From Halanaerobium sp041694515 (GTDB taxonomy: Bacteria > Bacillota > Halanaerobiia > Halanaerobiales > Halanaerobiaceae), in assembly GCA_041694515.1 (NCBI GenBank), contig JASMSZ010000008.1:1-6601 (forward strand): a stretch of DNA of 6,601 nucleotides, read 5' to 3'. Below the pieces are notes generated by a model. The model saw only the letters and a program-made list of their open reading frames with translations, was not told the origin of the DNA and ran no database searches. Numbering within the stretch: the first letter of the stretch is position 1; each line of letters opens with the position of its first letter. The position numbers and the translations under genes were made by a program. Positions 1-6,254 of the stretch are shown here, piece after piece.

Positions 1-242
1 TCTTTTAAATCTGCAATTGCTCCCGGATTACCACAGCCAAGACCATAATTTGCTTCTGCAAAAGCTGAATCTAATTCTTCTTTATTGTAATCCATTTTTT
101 CAGCCAGTTCTTTTGCTTTAGCTTCTTCTTTTTGTGAACTCCCACAGCATGATGAACTGCAGCAGCCGCTGTTATCTGCTTCCACTACTCTGCTATAATT
201 TTTTCTGACATTATCTTTTAAATGCTTATCTTTATTTTGCAT
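1..242 (-). CDS. arsM: Arsenite methyltransferase (ArsM-like), N-terminal part, cut by window edge
   Basis: Only the first 80 codons are visible; the gene runs off the left edge. Reading from the ATG at 242-240 gives a basic N-terminus with VRKNYSRVV (residues 12-20), a cysteine-rich stretch CCSSSCC (27-33), then ELDSAF (56-61) and NYGLGCGNPGAIADLK (65-80). The VR-NY, CC...CC and LGCGNP blocks in this order are characteristic of bacterial arsenite S-adenosylmethyltransferases, which methylate As(III) in the cytoplasm using SAM. Cysteines in the head and Cys70 in LGCGNP belong to the arsenic-binding set known for the family. The SAM-binding core would lie beyond the window. The start is supported by an AGGAGG at 256-251, 8 nt upstream. 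It shares a strand with the sugar cluster but has its own promoter, so separate transcription is inferred. Family assignment is confident; whether the rest of the gene is intact cannot be seen. Confidence 0.88.
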   Translation of the reverse strand, partial: MQNKDKHLKDNVRKNYSRVVEADNSGCCSSSCCGSSQKEEAKAKELAEKMDYNKEELDSAFAEANYGLGCGNPGAIADLK

Positions 243-263
243 AGCTAACACCTCCTGTAAAAT

Positions 264-292
264 ATTATAACATACTTATCGTAAATCGTAAA
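264..292 (-). promoter_or_regulatory. Candidate extended -10 promoter for the arsenite methyltransferase gene
   Basis: On the minus strand a perfect -10 box TATAAT lies at 269-264, preceded by TGT at 272-270, which makes an extended -10 (TGnTATAAT). Exactly 17 nt upstream is a weak -35-like TTTACG (292-287, four of six matches to TTGACA). The -10 lies just upstream of the AGGAGG (256-251) and ATG (242), so the 5' leader would be very short. The -35 lies in a 7-bp tandem repeat, CGTAAAT twice (280-293 on the plus strand), itself inside a CTTAT/ATAAG inverted pair (275-279 and 292-296). Such overlap would suit a repressor site, for example for an ArsR-type regulator, but no regulator gene is in view and that idea is speculation. 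Confidence 0.62.
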
Positions 293-336
293 TAAGCGAT
301 TAATTATTTTTAAGATAAATGTGAAATAAAATACTT

Positions 337-372
337 GTACCTGGTACAAAAGTGAACTTTTGTACCAGGTAC
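337..372. repeat. Perfect 17-bp inverted repeat (hairpin, REP-like or terminator)
   Basis: The left arm GTACCTGGTACAAAAGT (337-353) is the exact reverse complement of the right arm at 356-372, with two bases between them, so in RNA the loop would be about four bases. Each arm also contains a smaller palindrome, GTACC-N-GGTAC. It lies between the 3' end of the isomerase-like gene and the arsM-like promoter. It could end transcription of the sugar operon, but on the minus strand the stem is followed by AAGTATTTTATTTC rather than a clean T-run, so it is not a textbook terminator. The nested palindrome also resembles dispersed REP-type elements. The structure is plain in the sequence; its role is inference. 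Confidence 0.85.
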
Positions 373-406
373 TAAAAATAGGTAATAAAAATAGGTACTA
401 AAAATA
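368..406. repeat. Three tandem copies of a 13-bp unit
   Basis: Units lie at 368-380, 381-393 and 394-406. The first and third are identical (GGTACTAAAAATA); the second differs at one base (GGTAATAAAAATA). The first unit begins with GGTAC, the last five bases of the neighbouring inverted repeat, so the array appears to grow out of the palindrome's end. The third unit ends at the base directly next to the TAA stop codon of the isomerase-like gene (409-407). Likely made by replication slippage next to the hairpin; no function is apparent. Confidence 0.85.
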
Positions 407-1396
407 TTATTTTTCCATCGAATCATCAAAGCCCAGTTCTGAGGGCTTAAAGTCAATATCACGGACAAAGTTTAAGGCCTCTTTCGCTCCATAAATCCGA
501 TCCATACCGCTGTCTTCCCATTCTACAGAAAGTGGACCAGTATAGTTCATCTGATTTAATTCCCTAATAATCTCATCAAAATCAATATCACCATGGCCTA
601 GAGAACGAAAATCCCAGCCGCGGCGGCGATCACCAAAGGGAAGATGGGAAGCTAAAATGCTCTCTCTTCCATTTAAGGTTACTGCTGCATCCTTCATATG
701 CACATGATAAATTCTTTCGCTAAAATCGCGCAAAAAGAGATGTGGTGTCATTCCCTGCCAGATTAAGTGGCTGGGATCAAAGTTGATTCCAAATTCAGGC
801 CGGTAATCAAATTTATCCAGCAGCTTTTTGGTTGTATAAAAATCAAAGGCAATTTCTGTTGGATGAACTTCCAGTGCAAATTTCACCCCATTTTCTTGAA
901 AAACATCCAGAATTGGATTCCAGAGCTCAACTATTTGATCAAAACCTTCTTCGATCATCTGCTCTGTAGTCTGGGGAAAGGAATAGAAAAACTTCCAGAT
1001 TGGAGAACCGGTAAAACCGGTAACCACATTTACTCCCAGGTTTCTGGCTGCCACTGCTGTCAGTTTCATTTCTTCTGCTGCCCATTTTCTAATTTCTTCT
1101 GGCCTGCCTGCATATTTTTCCGGAGCAAAATTATCAAGTCGGGGATCATAGCGGGCCCCCACACACTGGCCGGCAAGGTGATTACCAATTGCCCAGACTC
1201 CAAGATTATATTTATCCAAAATCTCCAGCTTCTGCTCTACATATGAACTTTTCTCTGCTGCTTTCTGCACGTCTAAATGATCTCCCCAGCAGGCGATTTC
1301 CAGACCATCATAACCAATCTCACTTATAGTCTGGGCCAGTTTTTCAAACTTCATATCTGCCCACTGTCCGGTAAAAATAGTTACATTACGTCCCAT
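407..1396 (-). CDS. Sugar phosphate isomerase/epimerase-like TIM-barrel protein
   Basis: This 329-residue protein belongs to the xylose isomerase-like / AP endonuclease 2 TIM-barrel superfamily, cytoplasmic enzymes that isomerise or epimerise sugars and keto-polyols through a divalent metal. The first strand and helix give TISEIGYDGLEIACWGDHLD (residues 23-42). The expected metal ligands can be placed: Glu176 (ALEVHPTE), Asp207 with His210 (NFDPSHL), His233 (HVHMKD) and Glu292 (LSVEWED). All are present, so the enzyme looks active. It is somewhat longer than many relatives (about 260-300 residues), partly through a loop at about 240-265 rich in Gly, Asp and Arg. The start ATG has an AGGAG at 1410-1406, 9 nt upstream. 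It is the last gene of the cluster, 34 nt after the dehydrogenase gene, so it probably acts on that enzyme's product. Family members include IolE- and IolI-like inosose enzymes and many of unknown substrate; substrate here is unknown. Confidence 0.85.
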   Translation of the reverse strand: MGRNVTIFTGQWADMKFEKLAQTISEIGYDGLEIACWGDHLDVQKAAEKSSYVEQKLEILDKYNLGVWAIGNHLAGQCVGARYDPRLDNFAPEKYAGRPEEIRKWAAEEMKLTAVAARNLGVNVVTGFTGSPIWKFFYSFPQTTEQMIEEGFDQIVELWNPILDVFQENGVKFALEVHPTEIAFDFYTTKKLLDKFDYRPEFGINFDPSHLIWQGMTPHLFLRDFSERIYHVHMKDAAVTLNGRESILASHLPFGDRRRGWDFRSLGHGDIDFDEIIRELNQMNYTGPLSVEWEDSGMDRIYGAKEALNFVRDIDFKPSELGFDDSMEK

Positions 1397-1430
1397 GTTT
1401 TCACACTCCTCGTTTATTTATCAATTACAA

Positions 1431-2582
1431 TTATTTATAGATTTCAACCCATTTTTCTTTCTTTGAGCTTTCTAAAATAGCTTCTGTAATTTTCACTTCA
1501 ACTGCACCCTCGGCAAAAGTTGCAAAATCATAATCAGCCGGGTCACCCTCGGCTTCCAGACATTCATAAAAATCTTTAATGGAATTCTTTAAACCCTCTG
1601 ACCAGCCTTCAATATGGCCGCCGGGGTAATAGCAGCGTTCAGCAGCTTTCCCCTCTAAAAGTGCAGGATCACGGACTAGATTTTGATTGGCCTGATCTCG
1701 ATGGCCAATAAATAATTGATTGGCATTTTCCTGAGACCAGCTTAAGCTCTTTTTGCTGCCGCTGATTTCAACAAATAAGTCATTTTTATGGCCAGCATCA
1801 ACCTGAGAAACTGTAAAATTACCGGCTGTTCCATCTTCCAGCTCAAACAGTATTGAAGCATAGTCTTCAGTTTTAACTTCATATTTCTCATATTCTGTTT
1901 CCTGATCAGCCTGAGCAAAGCTTTTGATTTCCGAAAGTGGTTTTTTACGCTCTGGATAAACAATTTTGGTATTGGCAATTAGTCTGGTAATTTTTTTGCC
2001 AGTCAGATACTGCAGGAGATCACAGAAATGAGAGCCGATATCGGCCACAACTCTCGATTTACCGCCTTTTTCCGGATCAACCCGCCAGCTGTAATCAGTA
2101 TCATAAAGCATCCAGTCCTGGAGATAATAACCGCGTACATGAAAAATTTTTCCCACTTCCTCTTTCAGCTTATTCTGCATTTCCTTAACCAGAGGATAAT
2201 GGCGGTAATTATAGTTAACTCCGGCATAAATATCACTGGTCTCAATAATTTTTAATAGTTTTTCTGCTTCTTCAGAATTCATAACCAGCGGTTTTTCGGA
2301 AAAAACATGAACTCCTGCCTCCATAAAAGCTTTATTAACCGGAAAGTGAAGATTATTTGGTGTACAGTTGTGAATTACATCCAGTTCTTCTTCTGCCAGC
2401 ATCTCCTGATAATCAGCATAATAATTTGGAACTCCCAATTTTTCTGCAGCCTTTTTTGAAGATTCTAGGCTGCTGGCTGCAACAGCTTTAACCTCAATAT
2501 TATGTAGCCGTCTTAAGGCTTCAACATGGGCCTCACCAACAAAACCAGTGCCGATGATTCCTGCTTTTAATTTAGCCATCAT
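1431..2582 (-). CDS. Gfo/Idh/MocA-family NAD(P)-dependent oxidoreductase
   Basis: A complete 383-residue cytoplasmic dehydrogenase. The N-terminal Rossmann fold begins with GIIGTGFVGEAH (residues 8-19), the family's GxGxxG nucleotide-binding loop, and continues through CTPNNLH (73-79) to the EKP motif (Glu96-Lys97-Pro98). The C-terminal domain carries DIGSHFCDL (181-189), giving the usual catalytic Lys97, Asp181 and His185. Family members oxidise a hydroxyl of a sugar, sugar acid or cyclitol with NAD(P). Length is typical (330-390). Two adjacent ATGs are possible (2582 and 2579); GGAG at 2590-2587 is 4 nt from the first and 7 nt from the second, so the second, giving MAKLKAGIIG, may be the true start. 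It lies 24 nt after the transporter permease gene and 34 nt before the isomerase-like gene, which points to catabolism of the imported substrate. The family is sure; the substrate cannot be read from the sequence. Confidence 0.9.
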   Translation of the reverse strand: MMAKLKAGIIGTGFVGEAHVEALRRLHNIEVKAVAASSLESSKKAAEKLGVPNYYADYQEMLAEEELDVIHNCTPNNLHFPVNKAFMEAGVHVFSEKPLVMNSEEAEKLLKIIETSDIYAGVNYNYRHYPLVKEMQNKLKEEVGKIFHVRGYYLQDWMLYDTDYSWRVDPEKGGKSRVVADIGSHFCDLLQYLTGKKITRLIANTKIVYPERKKPLSEIKSFAQADQETEYEKYEVKTEDYASILFELEDGTAGNFTVSQVDAGHKNDLFVEISGSKKSLSWSQENANQLFIGHRDQANQNLVRDPALLEGKAAERCYYPGGHIEGWSEGLKNSIKDFYECLEAEGDPADYDFATFAEGAVEVKITEAILESSKKEKWVEIYK

Positions 2583-2606
2583 ATCACTCCTTAAATTTTA
2601 TACTGC

Positions 2607-3653
2607 TTAAACTGCCTTCTGTTTTTTCTGCATTAAAACTGCTCCAATTAAAATTAAACCTTTAAAGGCTTCCCGTAGAAATGGTGGGACTCCAAGCAAA
2701 TTGAGCAGGTTGTTCATAACAGCTATAATTAAGACACCAAGGATAGTTCCGATAACTGTTCCCCGGCCGCCGCTCATTCTGGTTCCACCAACAACAGCCG
2801 CTGCAATTGCTTCCATTTCATAACCGCTGCCCGCATTTGCATAGTCCATCGAACCAATTCTGGAAACCTGAATAATTGCTGCACAGGCAACTAAAAATCC
2901 GGTGACTGCATAGACTCTTCTCTTAACTTTTTTGACATTAACACCGGACAGCTTAGCTGAGCGCTCATTAGAACCGACAGCAATAATCTGACGGCCAAAA
3001 GTAGTCCGTTTAGAGATGAAATATAATGCAGCCGCAATCAAAAGCCAGTAGATGATCGGCATTGCCCTGTAGTTACCAATCTGATAATTGGAAATTGGTA
3101 GAAACTCCATCGGAACTCTTGGATTATAGCCCTGCATAAAGTGCTGTGTTACACTGCGGTAAAGTTTCATAGTTGCCAGAGTTACAACAAAAGGTGGGAT
3201 TCCACCTCTGGTGATCAATAAACCATTTAAATTACCAAGAAAATAGCCAAAGGCCAGTGAGACTAAAACTGCAATTAAAATTGCCGGGATCCCCTCAATT
3301 CCAAGATTAATCAGAATTCCGTTTGGGCCTCTATCCAGCAGCATCATTAAAGCTGCTCCAACTGCAACCATTGTTGAGCCTACAGAAAGATCAATACCGG
3401 CTGACATAATGACAAAGGACATTCCCAGGGCAATCAGACCTACACCTGCATTATTCCGCAAAATATTTACCCAGTTATTAGTCCAGGTAAAAAACCAGCT
3501 GCCAATAGAATCATAATCAAAACCAAGACTCCAGGTCTGCAGGATTATCATTACTATTAAGGCAATACCGGTGCTGAATATCGGTTTATTTGTCCAGTTA
3601 TCTAAAAACCAATCTTTAAATCCTTTTTCTTTATTTTTATCTTGCTTCTGCAT
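2607..3653 (-). CDS. Sugar ABC transporter permease, RbsC-type (CUT2 family)
   Basis: A 348-residue inner-membrane protein matching the BPD_transp_2 family, the channel subunit of ribose/galactose/xylose-type importers. A charged cytoplasmic N-terminus (residues 1-24) is followed by several hydrophobic segments, at roughly 25-39, 69-84, 92-106, 121-140, 198-214, 246-262, 298-315 and 331-342. Family blocks seen are AGIDLSVGS (85-93), GNLNGLLITRGGIPPFVVTL (140-159), the cytoplasmic loop AVGSNERSAKLSGVN (225-239), which is expected to contact the ATPase, and EAIAAAVVGGTRMSGGRGTV (281-300). Length is typical to slightly long (RbsC is about 320). The stop of the ATPase gene directly abuts this start (TAAATG), so translation is probably coupled. 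Only one permease gene is present, so a homodimer is expected. The sugar specificity is not evident; the gene is called RbsC-type by family, not because ribose is the substrate. Confidence 0.93.
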   Translation of the reverse strand: MQKQDKNKEKGFKDWFLDNWTNKPIFSTGIALIVMIILQTWSLGFDYDSIGSWFFTWTNNWVNILRNNAGVGLIALGMSFVIMSAGIDLSVGSTMVAVGAALMMLLDRGPNGILINLGIEGIPAILIAVLVSLAFGYFLGNLNGLLITRGGIPPFVVTLATMKLYRSVTQHFMQGYNPRVPMEFLPISNYQIGNYRAMPIIYWLLIAAALYFISKRTTFGRQIIAVGSNERSAKLSGVNVKKVKRRVYAVTGFLVACAAIIQVSRIGSMDYANAGSGYEMEAIAAAVVGGTRMSGGRGTVIGTILGVLIIAVMNNLLNLLGVPPFLREAFKGLILIGAVLMQKKQKAV

Positions 3654-5159
3654 TTAGGATCCCCCCTGCCCTGAATTGGTCTCTGCACCAGTTGCCAGCT
3701 TCATGATTTGATGTTCGGTCATCTCATCTTCTTTAAGCTCACCCTGAATTACTCCATGATACATAACCAGGGTTCTGTCACAGATTCTAATAATCTCTTT
3801 TGCTTCACTGGATAAGATAATCACTGCAATATCTTCTGCAGCCAGATCCAGAATAATATCATATATATCCTCTTTTGCCCCGACATCAACACCCTGAGTC
3901 GGATTATCTAAAATAAAAAGCTCAGGATTTGCAATCAGCCATTTTGCCAGCACAATTTTCTGCTGATTTCCTCCTGACAAACTATTAATTGGATCAGTCT
4001 TTTGATCCATTTTGATCCGCAGCTTTTCAACCTGCTTTTCAAATTCTTTTTCCTGCCTTTCTCGGTCAATAACTCCCCAGTTATCAAAGAGGGGCCAGGT
4101 CACTATAGAAGCATTTTCAAAAACATTCATATCTTTTATAATTCCATTTTCTTTCCGATCTTGAGGTAAATAACCTATGCCTTTCTTTAAGGCATCAGTA
4201 GTATTTTTAACCGTAATTTTTTCTCCATTTAAATATATAGCACCTGATTCAATCTCTCCACTACCAAAAATAGCTTCAAAAAGTTCTCTCCTGCCATCTC
4301 CTAAAAGACCTGTCACCCCAAGTATCTCCCCCTTATGAGCAGAAAATGAAATATCTTTAAAAGCATTGGCAAAAGTTAAATTTTCAACCCGCAGCACTTC
4401 CTCTCCCGCTGCTGCCTTCCGCTGCAGAGTCTCAGTTCTTATCTCATGTCCAACCATTGCATAGGCCAGTTCGTCGACAGCGACATCTGCAACCAGTCCT
4501 TCTGCCACCAGTTTTCCATTTCTCAGCACAGTATACCTATCACAGAATTCCATTACTTCATTTAATTTATGAGAAATAAAGACTATACCCACATCCTGAT
4601 TTTTTAAGGTCTTCATCATAGCAAAAACCCGTTCTATTTCTTGATCTGTAAGTGAAGTTGTTGGTTCATCCATGATAATTATTGAGGCATCCATCATTAT
4701 CGCCCGCGAAATCTCAACAATCTGCTTATATGAAGTATCAAGATCCCCAACCATAGTTTTGGGATCGAGTTCGATCTCCATTTTTTCAAAAACATCTCTG
4801 GTCTGCCGCTCCATTTTTTTTAAATCTAAAAAGCCCCTTTTATCCTTTAATTCTCTACCGATAAACATATTCTCATAGATAGGCAGATCATTGATTAAAT
4901 TTAACTCCTGGTGAATAAATGCTATCCCGGAATTTAGAGATTCAGCCGGTGTACTGAATTCTACCCGCTGCTGGTTAATCAATATTTCTCCCTGATCTGC
5001 AGCCAGAACCCCACCTAGAATATTCATCAGAGTAGATTTACCTGCCCCATTTTCTCCAATTAACGCACAGACTTCTCCTCCTTTGACAGAAAAAGAAACA
5101 TCTTTTAGAGCCTGAATTGCTCCAAATGATTTTGAAATATTTTTCATCTCTATTTTCAT
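3654..5159 (-). CDS. Sugar ABC transporter ATP-binding protein, RbsA/MglA-type (two fused ATPase domains)
   Basis: This 501-residue protein has two ABC ATPase domains in one chain and powers the importer from the cytoplasmic face. Domain 1 has Walker A GENGAGKST (residues 35-43), Q-loop FIHQEL (81-86), Walker B IIIMDEPTTSL (160-170) and the H-loop His197. Its signature position reads LDTSYKQ (140-146), a degenerate form. Domain 2 has a Walker A-like GLLGDGRREL (284-293) without lysine, usual for RbsA relatives, a perfect signature LSGGNQQ (394-400) and Walker B LFILDNPTQGVDVG (414-427), where Asn419 replaces the usual Glu. Length matches the family (about 500). The start was set at ATG 5159: it has AGGA at 5172-5169, 9 nt away, and begins MKIEMKNISKSFG as relatives do. 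An in-frame TTG at 5177 would add six residues but lacks a suitable RBS. Substrate range is set by the binding protein. Confidence 0.93.
   Translation of the reverse strand: MKIEMKNISKSFGAIQALKDVSFSVKGGEVCALIGENGAGKSTLMNILGGVLAADQGEILINQQRVEFSTPAESLNSGIAFIHQELNLINDLPIYENMFIGRELKDKRGFLDLKKMERQTRDVFEKMEIELDPKTMVGDLDTSYKQIVEISRAIMMDASIIIMDEPTTSLTDQEIERVFAMMKTLKNQDVGIVFISHKLNEVMEFCDRYTVLRNGKLVAEGLVADVAVDELAYAMVGHEIRTETLQRKAAAGEEVLRVENLTFANAFKDISFSAHKGEILGVTGLLGDGRRELFEAIFGSGEIESGAIYLNGEKITVKNTTDALKKGIGYLPQDRKENGIIKDMNVFENASIVTWPLFDNWGVIDRERQEKEFEKQVEKLRIKMDQKTDPINSLSGGNQQKIVLAKWLIANPELFILDNPTQGVDVGAKEDIYDIILDLAAEDIAVIILSSEAKEIIRICDRTLVMYHGVIQGELKEDEMTEHQIMKLATGAETNSGQGGS
3659..3667 (-). promoter_or_regulatory. 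G-rich ribosome binding site of the permease, inside the ATPase gene
   Basis: The minus strand reads AGGGGGGATCC just before TAAATG. This matches the anti-Shine-Dalgarno complement AGGAGGTGATCC well apart from the inner bases, and its G-run ends 7 nt before the permease ATG. The same bases encode the last residues of the ATPase (GGS), so the two genes are tightly linked and likely translationally coupled. Confidence 0.6.
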
Positions 5160-5168
5160 AAAACCACA

Positions 5169-5172
5169 TCCT
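5169..5172 (-). promoter_or_regulatory. Ribosome binding site that decides the ATPase start
   Basis: AGGA on the minus strand, within AGGATGTGG, lies 9 nt upstream of ATG 5159. It sits downstream of the alternative in-frame TTG at 5177, so a ribosome using it must start at 5159. The ATG inside this same element is out of frame. Confidence 0.55.
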
Positions 5173-5180
5173 ATCAATTC

Positions 5181-5246
5181 AAATCAGAGGTCTTAGAATC
5201 CCTGACTTTTTGGGATCAACCTCAAGAATCCTTTAACCTCTGATTT
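5181..5246 (-). promoter_or_regulatory. Long-range inverted repeat between binding-protein and ATPase genes
   Basis: AAATCAGAGGT (5181-5191) is the exact reverse complement of 5236-5246, an 11-bp stem enclosing 44 nt. Inside lies a second small stem, ATCCC (5198-5202) with GGGAT (5212-5216). A competing pairing also exists: GAGGT (5187-5191) with ACCTC (5219-5223). The element occupies the 156-nt gap after the binding-protein stop codon. In many sugar ABC operons such a structure stabilises the upstream mRNA or partly stops transcription, so that more binding protein than membrane components is made. On the minus strand the stem is followed by GAATTGATAGG, not a T-run, so mRNA protection or processing seems likelier than strong termination. 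The structure is seen; the role is inferred. Confidence 0.65.
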
Positions 5247-5264
5247 TTAGAATATTTAATTCCT

Positions 5265-5280
5265 CAACTATAACTAGTTG
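5265..5280. repeat. Short inverted repeat CAACTA-TAAC-TAGTTG
   Basis: A 6-bp perfect stem with a 4-nt loop lies 35 nt downstream of the binding-protein stop codon, on the transcribed side before the larger inverted repeat. It is AT-rich and weak alone. It may contribute to the 3' structure of the binding-protein message, or may be chance. Confidence 0.35.
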
Positions 5281-5315
5281 TTTAGCTATCTGTAATTAAT
5301 TTGAGAAATCACTTT

Positions 5316-6254
5316 TTAATATGGAGAATTTGGATCTAAGAACTTTTTGTAATTTGTACGGTCAACTACAGTAGTAGGAATGATTTTTTCCTGAGGTACA
5401 TCTTTACCATTTAAGATATCTAATGCCATATCAACAGCATCTTTTACCATTGCTGGAGAATAAAGTGCAGACTGCAGCCAGATATCCTCATATTTAGGCA
5501 TCATTTCGAAATATTCCTGCATTCCACCACCACCGGTTACTACTTTAATATCTTCGCGTCCAGCTTCCTCGATTGCTTTTACAACTCCAATTGAAGTTTC
5601 ATCATCCATAGAGTAGACAGCATCAATCTGATCATGTCTGATTAAAATATCTGACATATCGCTTAAGCCTGCTTCTCTTGTAAACTCGGTTGCATAGGTA
5701 TGCAGTTCAAAGTTAGCACCTATTTTTTTTAAAGTGTCTAAAAATCCAGCTTTGCGAAGTTCAGATACTGAACCGGCTGTTGGCACTTCTAAAATCACAA
5801 CTGTACCTTCTTTACCAATTTTATCTGTGATATAATGTGCTCCTTCAACTCCCATATCATAATTGTCACCGGCTACCCGATAAACACCTTCAACATCAAT
5901 TTTGATATCAAAGTTTACTACTTCAATACCATCTTCAATTGCCATTCTGATTGGAACTTCCATCCCTGTCCACTGAGGAAAAGCAACAACAGCTTCTGCT
6001 CCCCAGGTTTTTAGGTCATCAAGCTGAGCTGTCATTTCAGAAGCATTACTGCTGGTCTGAATTCGATATTCAATCTGATCAGATAATTCTTCACAGCGTG
6101 CTTCAGCATGATAGGCCACAGCAGCCACCCAACCGTGGGTAACAGCAGGTGCCAGAATACCAATTTTATGTTTATCCTGAGCACTTACACTACCAGCAAA
6201 AACAAGAGTTAACAGCAGAGAAAACAGAACAAAAAACACTAACCCCTTTTTCAT
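5316..6254 (-). CDS. Periplasmic sugar-binding protein of an ABC importer (RbsB-like)
   Basis: A 312-residue exported protein that captures the sugar and delivers it to the permease. Residues 1-25 form a signal peptide: MKKG, a hydrophobic core FFVLFSLLLTLVFA and a signal peptidase I site SVSA|QD. There is no lipobox cysteine, so it is soluble, which fits a cell with a periplasm. The mature part has the Peripla_BP_4 pattern: HKIGILAPAVTHGWVAAVAY (29-48), the SSNASEMTAQLDDLKTWGAEAVV block (68-90), VAGDNYDMGVEG (127-138), YSMDDETSIGVVKAIEEAG (214-232) and a tail TVVDRTNYKKFLDP (295-308). Length is usual for the family. A strong AAGGAGG (about 6270-6264) lies 9 nt before ATG 6254. Gaps of 123 nt upstream and 156 nt downstream set it apart from its neighbours. 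It may bind a pentose, hexose or polyol; the ligand residues are not diagnostic by eye. Confidence 0.92.
   Translation of the reverse strand: MKKGLVFFVLFSLLLTLVFAGSVSAQDKHKIGILAPAVTHGWVAAVAYHAEARCEELSDQIEYRIQTSSNASEMTAQLDDLKTWGAEAVVAFPQWTGMEVPIRMAIEDGIEVVNFDIKIDVEGVYRVAGDNYDMGVEGAHYITDKIGKEGTVVILEVPTAGSVSELRKAGFLDTLKKIGANFELHTYATEFTREAGLSDMSDILIRHDQIDAVYSMDDETSIGVVKAIEEAGREDIKVVTGGGGMQEYFEMMPKYEDIWLQSALYSPAMVKDAVDMALDILNGKDVPQEKIIPTTVVDRTNYKKFLDPNSPY

Noticed and set aside
337..406. A CRISPR array
   Set aside because: The 13-bp units are directly adjacent with no spacers, and there are no cas genes.
767..1246. 159-codon open frame on the plus strand inside the isomerase-like gene
   Set aside because: It is antisense to a gene with conserved family motifs and intact metal ligands; its product is rich in Phe, Ile and Cys with no recognisable domain, and no RBS was evident.
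1277..2255. Short frames at 1277-1480 (+), 1742-1978 (-) and 2028-2255 (+)
   Set aside because: All lie over the isomerase-like and dehydrogenase genes in other frames, with low-complexity translations and no supporting signals.
4672..4878. 68-codon plus-strand frame inside the ATPase gene
   Set aside because: Antisense shadow of the first ATPase domain; no motif and no RBS.
5160..5177. TTG start at 5177 for the ATPase, adding six residues
   Set aside because: The RBS-like AGGA lies after this TTG and 9 nt before ATG 5159, and relatives start close to the MKNISKSFG segment.
5951..6142. 63-codon plus-strand frame inside the binding-protein gene
   Set aside because: Antisense shadow with a Gln/Leu-rich translation and no family signal.
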